Assembly (NCBI RefSeq): GCF_028128765.1
Contig: NZ_LBJG01000093.1
Location: forward strand, 248,001 to 312,000
DNA from: Bradyrhizobium sp. CCBAU 51627
GTDB lineage: Bacteria > Pseudomonadota > Alphaproteobacteria > Rhizobiales > Xanthobacteraceae
Direction: 5' to 3'
DNA length: 64,000 nt
The notes below the pieces were generated by a model. That model worked only from the letters and a program-made list of their open reading frames with translations, had not been told where the DNA came from and did no database searches. This document shows positions 44,465-52,708 of the stretch, one piece after another; positions within the stretch are counted from its first letter, which is position 1, and every line of letters begins with the position of its first letter. The translations under genes were made by a program, and so were the position numbers.

Positions 44465-45961
44465 TCAGCATCCGCGATACACGGTCTTGATCTGCGTGTA
44501 GAACTCGAGTCCGGCGCGGCCGGACTCGCGGAATGTCGATGTACTCGACCGCTTCAAGCCTCCGAACGGCGCATTGATCAGATTGCCGGTCGTGGTGCGG
44601 TTGATCTTGACGGTTCCCGACTGAATGTCATTGGCGAAATCGTGCATGATGCGCGGGTTTCGCGTCGCGATCGCGGCCGACAAGCCGTATTCGGTGTCGT
44701 TGGCCTTGGCGATGGCGTCGGCATAGGATTCGACCTCGATGATCGCGATGACGGGACCGAAGATTTCCTCACGCGCGATCGTCATCTGCTGCGTGACATC
44801 GGTAAAGATCGCCGGTGCGACATAGTAGCCGCGATCGTAGCCGGCGCCGGTGAGGCGCTCGCCGCCGCAGAGGAGCGTCGCCTCCCGCTTGCCGATCGCG
44901 ATATAGCGCAGCACCGTCTCAAGCTGCCTCGCGGTGGCGAGCGGCCCGAGATCCATTCCAGCCGTAAGGCCGCTGCCGATCTTCAAGGCCTTGACCCGGC
45001 CAATCAGCCGCTCCGTGAAGTCGGTACGCACCTGCTTCATGACCAGCACGCGGCTGGTGCCGGTGCAAGCCTGGCCGGCAAGCGACAGGCCGCCTCTCAC
45101 AGTCAGGTCGACCGCCTTGTCGAGATCGGCATCGTCCATCACGATCAACGGATTCTTGCCGCCAAGCTCCATCTGCGTGCGCGTCGTGAAGCTGACCGCC
45201 CGGCAAATCTGTTCACCCGCCGCCGTCGATCCGGTGAAGGAAATGGCACGGATCTCGGGCGCTGTGGTGATGGCGGAGCCGATCTCGCCGGCCGAACCGG
45301 TGATGAAGTTCAGGACGCCCTTGGGCAGGCCAGCCGCCGCCAGAGCCTCGGCAAGTCGATAGCCGCTTAGCGGCGCATCCGACGACGGTTTGAACACGAC
45401 CGTATTACCGGTCATGAGCGCAGGGGCGATCTTGCGGGCCGGGATCGAAATGGGAAAATTCCACGGCGTGATGACCGACACGACGCCGAGCGGCTCGCGC
45501 AGCGTGTAGACCGTCATGTCGGGATCGTCATTCGGAAAGACCTCGCCCACCAGCGACTGGCCTTCGACGGCATAGAATCGCAACGTCTGTGCCGAGCGCA
45601 GGACCTCGTCCCTGGCGAGGTTGAGCGCCTTGCCCATTTCGCGCGTCATCTCTCGTGCAATCTGCTCGGCGTCCACCTCGAGACGATCGGCCGCACGATT
45701 GAGGATGTCTGCGCGCGCCGAGACCGGTGTTTTCCTCCAGCGCTCGCACGCGGCCACAGCCGCGTTCACCGCGAGCTTCGCCTCGGCTGCCGTCGACGCC
45801 TGGAAGCGACCGACGATATCGGACGTGTCGGCGGGATTGGTGTTGTCGAATGGCTTCGCAACGCCCCGCAAGTGCTCGCCATTGATGAGGTTCGGAAATT
45901 CCTCGATCTGTGGGTGGCTAGCTTCGGAACCGTGGGCAGGCGTCATCGCAAGATTGCTCAT
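44465..45961 (-). CDS. Aldehyde dehydrogenase, semialdehyde dehydrogenase type
   Basis: This complete ALDH has 498 residues: VSVITPWNFPISIPARKIAPAL, KPSSDAPLSGY, SFTGSTAAGEQI, the general-base Glu in QMELGGKNPLIV, the catalytic Cys in SLAGQACTGTSRV (about residue 303) and IFGPVIAI near the C terminus. The closest style is NAD(P)-dependent succinate or alpha-ketoglutarate semialdehyde dehydrogenase. It lies 16 bases after the permease gene in the same operon and probably oxidises the aldehyde made by the diiron oxygenase or a later step. That pathway link is inference. Confidence 0.92.
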   Translation of the reverse strand: MSNLAMTPAHGSEASHPQIEEFPNLINGEHLRGVAKPFDNTNPADTSDIVGRFQASTAAEAKLAVNAAVAACERWRKTPVSARADILNRAADRLEVDAEQIAREMTREMGKALNLARDEVLRSAQTLRFYAVEGQSLVGEVFPNDDPDMTVYTLREPLGVVSVITPWNFPISIPARKIAPALMTGNTVVFKPSSDAPLSGYRLAEALAAAGLPKGVLNFITGSAGEIGSAITTAPEIRAISFTGSTAAGEQICRAVSFTTRTQMELGGKNPLIVMDDADLDKAVDLTVRGGLSLAGQACTGTSRVLVMKQVRTDFTERLIGRVKALKIGSGLTAGMDLGPLATARQLETVLRYIAIGKREATLLCGGERLTGAGYDRGYYVAPAIFTDVTQQMTIAREEIFGPVIAIIEVESYADAIAKANDTEYGLSAAIATRNPRIMHDFANDIQSGTVKINRTTTGNLINAPFGGLKRSSTSTFRESGRAGLEFYTQIKTVYRGC

Positions 45962-45977
45962 GATGGCTGAACTTTCT

Positions 45978-47525
45978 TCAATGCCAGATCAGGACTGAGC
46001 AGATGGTCGAGGTTACCAACCCCGCCAGCACCGGTCCCATCACCGTCTGAACGATCTGGAAGACCGGCACGCGCGCGAACCCGGCCACCGCGATCAGGGA
46101 CGACCACGCCACCAGCGTGCCCCCGCCTGTCCACACCGCGCCCATCTGGCCGACGGCCGCGAGTGTCGCGGGATCGAGGCCAACGGTCGGCGCCAGCGCG
46201 CCCGACAGCGACCCGGTGAGCGGCAGACCGGCGAAACCCGATCCGTCGATCCCTGTGATCATGCCGGTGATCAGCACGCCGAACGCGACGAAGACCTGGT
46301 TCGCCGGAATCCAATGCTGCGCAGCCTGAACCAGTTCGAACAGAAGATTGGGTGCCTGAGCCGCGGGGACGCCAAGAATCGGCGCCGACAATCCTTGCTC
46401 GGCGCCGAGGAAGAAGAAGCCAGCGATCGGCAGCACGGACCCCATGGCCTTGAATGCGAAGATGAAGCCCTCCGTGACGTGATCGGCGCTGGTATCGAGG
46501 AATTTGCGCAACGGGTCGGTGACGAATGAGGCGCAGATCATCAGCACGGCGGCGACGCCGCCGACCAGTGCCGCGGCATCGCCGCCCTTGAGGTCATGGC
46601 CGATGCCGAGCTTGGCAAGCACCATCACGACAATGACACCCAGGAAGGCGAGCGGCGTCACCACCGCGAAGATCTTTGACCATTTTTCGCGAGGGCCGGG
46701 AACCGCGGCAAGCGCTTTGTCGATCTGCGCCTGGCTCGCGAGCGGCGTCTGGTCGCCGGCAGTGCCTCGGGCGATCTCGACCTTGTCGAAGGTCCCCTCT
46801 TGCGCGATGCGCGCGAGGTCGCCGTTGCTGGACTGCGCCTGCCAGCGCTCGAGCAGTCTGTCATCCGGCTTGGTGACGAACTTGCGGATGGCGAAATAGC
46901 CCAGCAGCAACGCGACGCCTCCGGTGATCAGCGACAGCACCAGCGCCCGGTCTGCAACCGTGGCAGCACTCACCGCAACACCCGCGGCCTTGGCGCTGAT
47001 ACCTGGCGCGACGCCAATGACGTAGTCCGACGATAGCGCCATGCCCTGGCCTGCGATCGCGATCGCCAGCGCGCCACCGAGCGGCGGCAAGCCCGCCGCG
47101 ATCGCCGCAGGCAGCAGCACGGCCGAGACCAGCGGCACCGCCGGTGTCGGCCAAAAGAAGAGCGAGATCACGTAGGTGATACCGGCCAGAACGAAATAGG
47201 CCGTGTGCCCGTCCTTCATCACGGCGCGGAACGGCTCCACCATGCGGATGTCGGATCGCAACACCTTCAGCGCGTTGAGCAGCGCGGTCATCAGCGCGAT
47301 CACCAGGAAGATGTTGAACAGCTCCTTCGCAGCCGTGAAGCTGGCATTGAAAATGCTTCCGAGTGCGGCAATCGGACTGTGCGTCCAGGCCAGCGCGACC
47401 AGGAACGTTGCAAGGACCGACGGCACCACCACGTTGGCACGCCAGATCATTGTCAGGACGATGAGGGCCACACCGAACAGGTAGACCCAGTGTGCGGCGA
47501 CGATCGGTACTTGCGGCAATGTCAT
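45978..47525 (-). CDS. Polytopic permease, DcuC/GntP-like (probable organic-anion transporter)
   Basis: This hydrophobic protein of 515 residues has about 12 membrane segments and a hydrophilic loop (about residues 220-290) in the middle. It recalls anion permeases of the ion transporter superfamily (DcuC, GntP types), for instance PTPAVPLVSAVLLPAAIAAGLPPLGGALAIAIAGQG and GMITGIDGSGFAGLPLTGSL, but I could not assign a family firmly. ATG 47525 is chosen because GGGGAGCGCATCGC precedes it. It opens the minus-strand operon with the aldehyde dehydrogenase. Its promoter carries one of two putative GntR operators. It is probably the importer of the pathway substrate, likely a carboxylate. Confidence 0.7.
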   Translation of the reverse strand: MTLPQVPIVAAHWVYLFGVALIVLTMIWRANVVVPSVLATFLVALAWTHSPIAALGSIFNASFTAAKELFNIFLVIALMTALLNALKVLRSDIRMVEPFRAVMKDGHTAYFVLAGITYVISLFFWPTPAVPLVSAVLLPAAIAAGLPPLGGALAIAIAGQGMALSSDYVIGVAPGISAKAAGVAVSAATVADRALVLSLITGGVALLLGYFAIRKFVTKPDDRLLERWQAQSSNGDLARIAQEGTFDKVEIARGTAGDQTPLASQAQIDKALAAVPGPREKWSKIFAVVTPLAFLGVIVVMVLAKLGIGHDLKGGDAAALVGGVAAVLMICASFVTDPLRKFLDTSADHVTEGFIFAFKAMGSVLPIAGFFFLGAEQGLSAPILGVPAAQAPNLLFELVQAAQHWIPANQVFVAFGVLITGMITGIDGSGFAGLPLTGSLSGALAPTVGLDPATLAAVGQMGAVWTGGGTLVAWSSLIAVAGFARVPVFQIVQTVMGPVLAGLVTSTICSVLIWH

Positions 47526-47554
47526 GCGATGCGCTCCCCAAGCAGCACCCAATT

Positions 47555-47570
47555 CTGTATACTGTATTCT
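47555..47570. promoter_or_regulatory. Putative GntR (FCD) operator O1, permease side
   Basis: CTGTATACTGTATTCT contains GTATAC-T-GTATTC, a near-perfect palindrome centred on 47563. It lies 32-44 bases before the permease start. TTGTTA lies about 17 bases from the AGTATA part on the minus strand, so the site probably overlaps the -10 region. The site at 47725-47740 is almost identical. Confidence 0.65.
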
Positions 47571-47724
47571 AGAAATGCAATAACAAACTGCGAACTATCC
47601 TGCATAGGCGCCTGATAGTCAGAAGCATTAAGCCGCTAACCAACTGATTTATGAGAGAAAAAGACAATGATGACGGAACTAGAGGAGGCTTTCTCATGGC
47701 TAGCGCGTTGACGCTCGATAAAAA

Positions 47725-47740
47725 TTGTATACTGTATACT
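47725..47740. promoter_or_regulatory. Putative GntR (FCD) operator O2, diiron-oxidase side
   Basis: TTGTATACTGTATACT holds GTATAC-T-GTATAC, a perfect palindrome, 69 bases before the diiron-oxidase start. TTGACG (47708-47713) lies 17-18 bases before the ACTGTAT part, so a repressor here would cover the -10 region. Palindromes of this TGTATAC type are typical of FCD-family GntR regulators. Confidence 0.7.
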
Positions 47741-47807
47741 TTTATTGCATGAGCCAGACGGCCGCGACCAATCCGGCCCACGCTTTCGGCGACAGAGGAG
47801 CGCAACA

Positions 47808-48578
47808 ATGCAAAAGCTGATGAATCACGTGGAATTCCGCACGGCCCTCGAAAATGCAATCAAGGGCAAGAGCGCCAACAAGGCGCCCTTCAGCATCGCA
47901 TGGGCGAGCGGCAAGCTGAGCCGGGCGCATCTGGCGTCATGGGCGGAGAACCACTACCACTATGTCGGCCCATTCGCGGACTACCTCGGCTACATCTATG
48001 CGCGCATGCCGGAGCAGTATCAGGAAGCCAAGGATTTCCTGCTTGCCAACATGTACGAGGAGGAGATCGGAGGCGACCGCCACACCGATCTGCTGATCCG
48101 CTTCGCCGAAGCGTGCGGCACGACCGCGGAACGCGTCAAGAACCCTGATAACATGACCGCGACAACGCGCGGGCTGCAAAGCTGGTGCTATGCGGTGGCA
48201 ATGCGCGAGGACCCGATCGTCGCGGTCGCAGGCCTCGTGGTCGGGCTGGAATCACAGGTGCCGTCGATCTATCGCAAGCAGACGCCGACCTTGCGCGAGA
48301 AGTACAAGTTCACCGACGAGGAAGTCGAGTTCTTCGACCTTCACATCGTGTCGGACGAAATTCACGGCGAGCGGGGCTATCAGATCGTGCTCGAGCACGC
48401 CAACACGGTCGAGTTGCAGCAGCGCTGCCTGAAGATCTGTGAAATCGGCGCGCAGATGCGCCTGCTCTACACCACTGCCCTGTATCACGACTATGTCGCC
48501 AAGGACATTCCGCTGGCCGAGCTCGACATGAGCGAAACCAGGGTCCCCGCCGACGAGCGCGCGCTTCTGCAAGCCTGA
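47808..48578 (+). CDS. Heme-oxygenase-like diiron oxidase/oxygenase (HDO; TenA/PqqC fold)
   Basis: This all-helical protein of 256 residues has the TenA/PqqC/heme-oxygenase fold. All six metal ligands of heme-oxygenase-like diiron enzymes (CADD, UndA, BesC type) can be placed: E85 and H92 in YEEEIGGDRHTDLL (spacing 7), E148 in VVGLESQVPS, and H179, D183, H186 in FFDLHIVSDEIHGERG (HxxxDxxH). PqqC itself lacks these, so an O2-activating iron enzyme is likely, cleaving or oxidising a small amine or acid. ATG 47808 follows AGAGGAGCGCAACA. It heads an operon with two ferredoxins. The substrate is unknown. Confidence 0.8.
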   Translation: MQKLMNHVEFRTALENAIKGKSANKAPFSIAWASGKLSRAHLASWAENHYHYVGPFADYLGYIYARMPEQYQEAKDFLLANMYEEEIGGDRHTDLLIRFAEACGTTAERVKNPDNMTATTRGLQSWCYAVAMREDPIVAVAGLVVGLESQVPSIYRKQTPTLREKYKFTDEEVEFFDLHIVSDEIHGERGYQIVLEHANTVELQQRCLKICEIGAQMRLLYTTALYHDYVAKDIPLAELDMSETRVPADERALLQA

Positions 48579-48588
48579 GCCACGCGGC

Positions 48589-48921
48589 ATGCCCAACGTC
48601 GTCTTTCACAGGAACGGCCAGACCTTTCACGGCGAGATCAAGGAAAACACCAATCTCGTGGTGAGGGCGGGGATCCGGCAGTTTCCCCATCCGAACTTCC
48701 TCTACGGCTGCGGCATGGGCAAATGCGGAAAGTGCGCAGCCCTGATCATCAAGGGCGCCGAGCACCTGCCCGAGCCGAACTGGAAGGAAAAGAAGCGGCT
48801 CGGCGCGCGAATCGAGGCGGGCTATCGGTTGGCCTGCCAGCTCTGGCTCACGCACGACGTGGAGCTGTCGCAGGAGGCAACGCCGCTCGCGGACGTAGTC
48901 GCAACCAGCAAGGTCGGCTGA
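48589..48921 (+). CDS. [2Fe-2S] ferredoxin 1
   Basis: This plant-type ferredoxin of 110 residues has cluster ligands C41, C46, C49 (YGCGMGKCGKCA, Cx4Cx2C) and C83 in RLACQLWL. It starts ten bases after the diiron-enzyme stop. It would carry electrons to the diiron centre during O2 activation. No ferredoxin reductase is encoded nearby, so a general one must supply it. Confidence 0.88.
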   Translation: MPNVVFHRNGQTFHGEIKENTNLVVRAGIRQFPHPNFLYGCGMGKCGKCAALIIKGAEHLPEPNWKEKKRLGARIEAGYRLACQLWLTHDVELSQEATPLADVVATSKVG

Positions 48922-49019
48922 TGTCTTGCGCGCCAAAATTGCTTGAGTGCCCAGATTTCTTGAATGCCGAGGCCCGTACCGGCCGCGGCAATCCCCGGCA
49001 AACACGGGAGACGTGAGCC

Positions 49020-49316
49020 ATGTATGTGATCCTGACCAGCAAGGATGGACTGTTTCGGACCGAGATCGTCGACGGGCTGCGGCCCCTCGCCTCTTACGAC
49101 TATCTGTTCTATGGCACCAAGAAGGCGACCTTCGTGATCGCCGAGCTGCTCAAGGACACCAAGATCAAGGTGATTGACGAAGCCTGGTCACCGCCGATCG
49201 TGAATCAGGTGCCGTCCAAATTCCTCGAGAAATTCGCAACGCCCGAGCTGGCCTATCGCGAGCTGGAGCACCTTACCACGTTCGGCCACATGGACACGAA
49301 GCTGCGCAAGTCGTGA
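49020..49316 (+). CDS. Unrecognised 98-residue protein encoded between two ferredoxins
   Basis: I do not recognise this family. The sequence begins MYVILTSKDGLFRTEIVDGL and has alternating beta-like and helical stretches (LASYDYLFYGTKKATFVIAELL; FLEKFATPELAYRELEHL), no Cys, no signal and no membrane segment. A small soluble subunit or chaperone for the diiron enzyme or the ferredoxins is conceivable. GGGAGACGTGAGCC precedes the ATG. A 98-base gap separates it from ferredoxin 1, and its stop overlaps the GTG of ferredoxin 2 (GTGA), so the two are coupled. Confidence 0.75.
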   Translation: MYVILTSKDGLFRTEIVDGLRPLASYDYLFYGTKKATFVIAELLKDTKIKVIDEAWSPPIVNQVPSKFLEKFATPELAYRELEHLTTFGHMDTKLRKS

Positions 49317-49699
49317 CGTCCGACAGCACACATCCGCCCTCCGCAAAGACCGGCACGATCGAGGTCACCTTCGTGACCAATAACGGGAAGTCCGTCACGG
49401 CCCCCGTCGACAGCAACCTGTTGCGGGTCTCCTTGCGCGAACAGGGCGGCATCCCCTTCAAATGCGGTGGAGGCCTGTGCGGGACATGCAAATGCCTCAT
49501 CGAGAAAGGGCGGGAGAATACCGACGCGATCAAGCCGAAGGAGCGCAAGCACCTCACCGAGGAGCAATTTGCCGCCGGCTACCGGATGGCATGCCAGACA
49601 TTTCTCACCGGCGACGTCAGCGTGTCCTGGACGCCGAAACCGGCCGCCGCAGGGGCTCGACCGGTCGCGACGAACCCTGCGCCCGATTCGCCCGATTGA
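49313..49699 (+). CDS. [2Fe-2S] ferredoxin 2
   Basis: This protein of 128 residues is a second plant-type ferredoxin: C51, C56 and C59 (KCGGGLCGTCKC, Cx4Cx2C), with an extra C61, and C94 in RMACQTFL. The N terminus EVTFVTNNGKSVTAPVDSNLLRV is a beta-grasp pattern; a 25-residue Pro/Ala tail ends the protein. The start is a GTG overlapping the previous stop. Two different ferredoxins in one operon suggest either two electron-accepting partners or steps in series. Confidence 0.88.
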   Translation: MTSDSTHPPSAKTGTIEVTFVTNNGKSVTAPVDSNLLRVSLREQGGIPFKCGGGLCGTCKCLIEKGRENTDAIKPKERKHLTEEQFAAGYRMACQTFLTGDVSVSWTPKPAAAGARPVATNPAPDSPD

Positions 49700-49867
49700 T
49701 CTGGTGGGCGGCGCCGGTCCTCCCGGCGACTACGGCTTGCCGCTGTGCAGTGGGCGGTCTAAGTACCTTCGTGCCGTCCCCGCCGGTCATTCCGCTCGGT
49801 CGGTGGCGGATCCAATCTCTCCGCGCGGTTCGGCATAGCAAACCAGTGCGGTTGAGAAGGTCATTTC

Positions 49868-50641
49868 ATGGCTGGCAGGCTGGGAAACTCGAAACGACGT
49901 CTCGGCGACGACTACCTCTCTCTTCACGACAGGGTCATTGAGGAACTGCGCCAGGCCATCTTGAGCCGACGCCTCAAGCCCGGTCAGCGGCTGGTCGAAG
50001 GACGCCTCGCGGAAGAGCTTGGCGTTTCCCGCAATCCGGTGCGAGAAGCGATCCGCGTGCTGACGACCGAGGGCCTGGTCGAAGTGACCGCACGGCGCGG
50101 CGCATCGGTGCTTGCCATGACCGACGAGGAGGCGCGCGAGACGATCGAGGTGCGCGCGCTGCTCGAGGGCCAGAACGCACGGCTGGCCGCGCGTCGCCGC
50201 GATCAGGATATTCTGGCGCGCATTGCAGCCGTGCTGAACGAGGGGACGGAGGCGGTTGCAGCCAAGCGCTTTGAGCTCTTGTCGAGCCTCAATCAGCAAT
50301 TCCACAACGAGCTCGCCGCGGCCGGCCGTAATCGCGTCCTCTCCGATCTGCTCAAACGGCTGCGCGAGAGAACTGCGATGTTGTTCGCTCCGACCGATCC
50401 GGAGCGCCAGGCGAGGACCTGGGACGAGCATGCCGGCATCTTGCGCGCCATCATCGCAGGCGACGAGCGCGCTGCTGCCACGCTGGCCGCAGAGCATGTC
50501 ATGCGGGCCGGCGCCGATTTTCTGGCGACCCTCCATGTTCCCGAGGAAGGTCCGTCGCTGGACATGATGTCCGCGCGACCGGACACAGCGGCCGCAAAGC
50601 CGCGCGCCCGCCGTGCCGCCGTCGGACGCACGAAGAAGTAG
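49868..50641 (+). CDS. GntR-family regulator, FCD (FadR C-terminal) type
   Basis: This protein of 257 residues has an N-terminal winged helix (RLVEGRLAEELGVSRNPVREAIRVLTTEGLVEV, about residues 42-74). The FCD effector domain has the metal-binding His pattern: LNQQFHNEL, DEHAGILRAII and AAEHV. Such FCD proteins sense small organic acids, often through a bound metal. GAGAAGG precedes the ATG. It follows the ferredoxin operon after 168 bases and is the natural candidate to bind the two TGTATAC palindromes in 47526-47807. It is convergent with lpxB, 15 bases away. Confidence 0.9.
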   Translation: MAGRLGNSKRRLGDDYLSLHDRVIEELRQAILSRRLKPGQRLVEGRLAEELGVSRNPVREAIRVLTTEGLVEVTARRGASVLAMTDEEARETIEVRALLEGQNARLAARRRDQDILARIAAVLNEGTEAVAAKRFELLSSLNQQFHNELAAAGRNRVLSDLLKRLRERTAMLFAPTDPERQARTWDEHAGILRAIIAGDERAAATLAAEHVMRAGADFLATLHVPEEGPSLDMMSARPDTAAAKPRARRAAVGRTKK

Positions 50642-50656
50642 CCGAAAACGAGAAGC

Positions 50657-51832
50657 CTAGCGCCGGACCTTGCGCATCGTCGCAAGCACGATGTCGGCGG
50701 CGAGCACGCTCGGCGATTTATTGCCGGTCGACATGATGGTGTCGAGCTGCGCGAAAGCCTCGACCTGTTGTTTGCGCATCGGTGAATCCGTCAGCACCTC
50801 GGACAGGGCGCCAGCGAGCTTCTCCGGCGTGCAGTCTTCCTGCAGGAACTCGGGGATCACGTCCTTGCCGATCACGAGATTGGCCAGGATCACCGAGGAC
50901 ACCTGGATCGCGCGGCGCAGGATGAACGCCTCCGTCGCGCCGACGCGATAGGCTGTCACCATCGGGATGCCCGACAACGCCAGTTCCAACGTCACGGTGC
51001 CGGACTTCGCCAGCGCCGCGCGCGCGATCCGGAACGCTGAGCGCTTCTCGGTTTCACCGACCACGATCTGCGGCTTGACCGGCCAGTTCGCCACGCCCTC
51101 GCGGACCGCGGCCTCGAGATGCGACATGGTCGGCAGCATCAATTCGAATGCGCGGCCCTCGGCTTGCAATCGCCCGAGCGCAGCGCCGAACAGGCCGAGA
51201 TGATGCCGGATCTCGCTGCGACGGCTGCCCGGCAGTACCAGCAGCACCGGCGGCTCGCTATCGCGGCGCCTTTGCTCGCCCGCATCAGGCCGCAGCGAGC
51301 CCAATTGCTCGACGAGGGGATGGCCGACATAGCTGCAGGGCGGCCCTTTCAGCTTGCGATATTCCTCCGGCTCGAATGGCAGCAGCCCGAGCACGTGATC
51401 GACATAGCCCAGCATGGCGCGCGCCCGGCCCGGCCGCCAGGCCCAGACCGAGGGCGAGACGTAGTCGATAATGGGAATTGCCGGATTCTTCGCGCGCACG
51501 CGGCGGGCGACGCGATGGGTGAAATCGGGGCTGTCGATGATGACGAGCGCGTCGGGCGCAGAGTCCGTCACGGCGTCCGCGGTCTCGCGGATCAGCCGCA
51601 GGATCTTGGGCAGTTGCTGCAGCACCGCAGCGAATCCGACGATCGACAGTTCTTCGATCGGAAACAGAGTCTCGAGCCCCTCGCGCGCCATGGTGCGGCC
51701 GCCGACGCCTTCGAACTGCACGCCGTCGCCGAGCCGCTGGCGCAGCACCTTCATCAGCGCCGAGCCGAGTCGGTCGCCGGATTCCTCCGTCGCGATCAGG
51801 AAGATCTTCCGCTTGGGATCGCGTATCTGCAT
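50657..51832 (-). CDS. lpxB: Lipid-A-disaccharide synthase
   Basis: This protein of 391 residues joins UDP-2,3-diacylglucosamine and lipid X to make the lipid A disaccharide. Motifs: ATEESGDRLGSALM (residues 13-26), FEGVGGRTM, PDALVIIDSPDFTHRVARRVR, YVSPSVWAWRPGRA, SYVGHPLVEQLG and LVLPGSRRSEIRHH. The N-terminal AGExSGD motif reads ATEESGD. ATG 51832 is used; GTG 51835 immediately before is also possible. It is the last gene of the lpx cluster and overlaps lpxI. Confidence 0.97.
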   Translation of the reverse strand: MQIRDPKRKIFLIATEESGDRLGSALMKVLRQRLGDGVQFEGVGGRTMAREGLETLFPIEELSIVGFAAVLQQLPKILRLIRETADAVTDSAPDALVIIDSPDFTHRVARRVRAKNPAIPIIDYVSPSVWAWRPGRARAMLGYVDHVLGLLPFEPEEYRKLKGPPCSYVGHPLVEQLGSLRPDAGEQRRRDSEPPVLLVLPGSRRSEIRHHLGLFGAALGRLQAEGRAFELMLPTMSHLEAAVREGVANWPVKPQIVVGETEKRSAFRIARAALAKSGTVTLELALSGIPMVTAYRVGATEAFILRRAIQVSSVILANLVIGKDVIPEFLQEDCTPEKLAGALSEVLTDSPMRKQQVEAFAQLDTIMSTGNKSPSVLAADIVLATMRKVRR

Positions 51833-52701
51833 CACGCGGGCAGCCCCACAACGAAGAGATATTTGGCGTCGGCAAGCGTGATCATCGCCTGCGGCTCGGC
51901 GGCAATGGTGTTGCCGGCGATGACGGCGATGCCGGCAAGGCCGGCCTTGGCGACGCCCTCGATCGTGCGCGGGCCGATCGTCGGCAGATCGAAGCGCAGG
52001 TCCTGGCCGCTCTTCGGTGCCTTCACCAGCACGCCCCGCCCGGTGGCGGCGCGGATACGCCCCTCCTCGCGCAGCCGCACCACACGCGCCAGCAGAGCAT
52101 CGGTGCCCTCGATATCCTCGACCGCGACCACGTGGCCGTCGATCACGACCGCAGCCTGACCGATGTCGAACGGCCCGAGCGCGGCGAGCACCGCGCGACC
52201 GCGCTCGATGTCACCCCTAGCGTTGTCCGCCGGCCAAGCGCGGCTGATGCAGCCCTCGGGCATCAGGAGGTCAGGCGCGACGTCCTTGATGCCGACCATG
52301 CGAAAGCCGTCCTGTTCGAGGATCCGCCCGACACCGGACAACAGATGATCATCGCCGCCGCGGAAGGCACGGATGACATTGCCGAGCAATCGCAGCGTCT
52401 TGAAGTCGAAGCGGATCTCTGTGAGCGAGGGCCGCACCAAGGTGCCGATGAAGATCAGGTCGCGGCAGCCCTCCTCGCGAAACAGTCGGATGGCGCGACC
52501 GAGCTGGCCGACCGAGATCCAGCGGTGACGGAATTTTTCGACCTGCACGGGATCGCAGGCGCCGCGTAGCGGAAACAGCACCGGCGTGATGCCGCGCGCG
52601 GCGAGCGAGTCGGCGACCGCGAACGGCATGGCGCCACCGCCCGCGACCACGCCGACCGGTGATGAAATCGCAGGAGCCGCCGATGTCATGTCCGCGGCCA
52701 T
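51832..52701 (-). CDS. lpxI: UDP-2,3-diacylglucosamine diphosphatase LpxI
   Basis: This protein of 289 residues matches LpxI (former DUF1009), the alphaproteobacterial substitute for LpxH: VVAGGGAMPFAVADSLAARG near the start, FIGTLVRPSLTEIRFD, GGDDHLLSGVGRILEQDGF (about residues 115-133) and FDLPTIGPRTIEGVAKAGLAGIAVIAG. It hydrolyses UDP-diacylglucosamine to lipid X. It starts seven bases after lpxA and its stop overlaps lpxB, in pathway order. Confidence 0.95.
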   Translation of the reverse strand: MAADMTSAAPAISSPVGVVAGGGAMPFAVADSLAARGITPVLFPLRGACDPVQVEKFRHRWISVGQLGRAIRLFREEGCRDLIFIGTLVRPSLTEIRFDFKTLRLLGNVIRAFRGGDDHLLSGVGRILEQDGFRMVGIKDVAPDLLMPEGCISRAWPADNARGDIERGRAVLAALGPFDIGQAAVVIDGHVVAVEDIEGTDALLARVVRLREEGRIRAATGRGVLVKAPKSGQDLRFDLPTIGPRTIEGVAKAGLAGIAVIAGNTIAAEPQAMITLADAKYLFVVGLPA

Positions 52702-52708
52702 CGCAGCA

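Noticed and set aside
47667..47711. Short peptide frame MMTELEEAFSWLAR between the two GntR operators
   Set aside because: 14 codons with no conservation evidence; too short to support as a gene.
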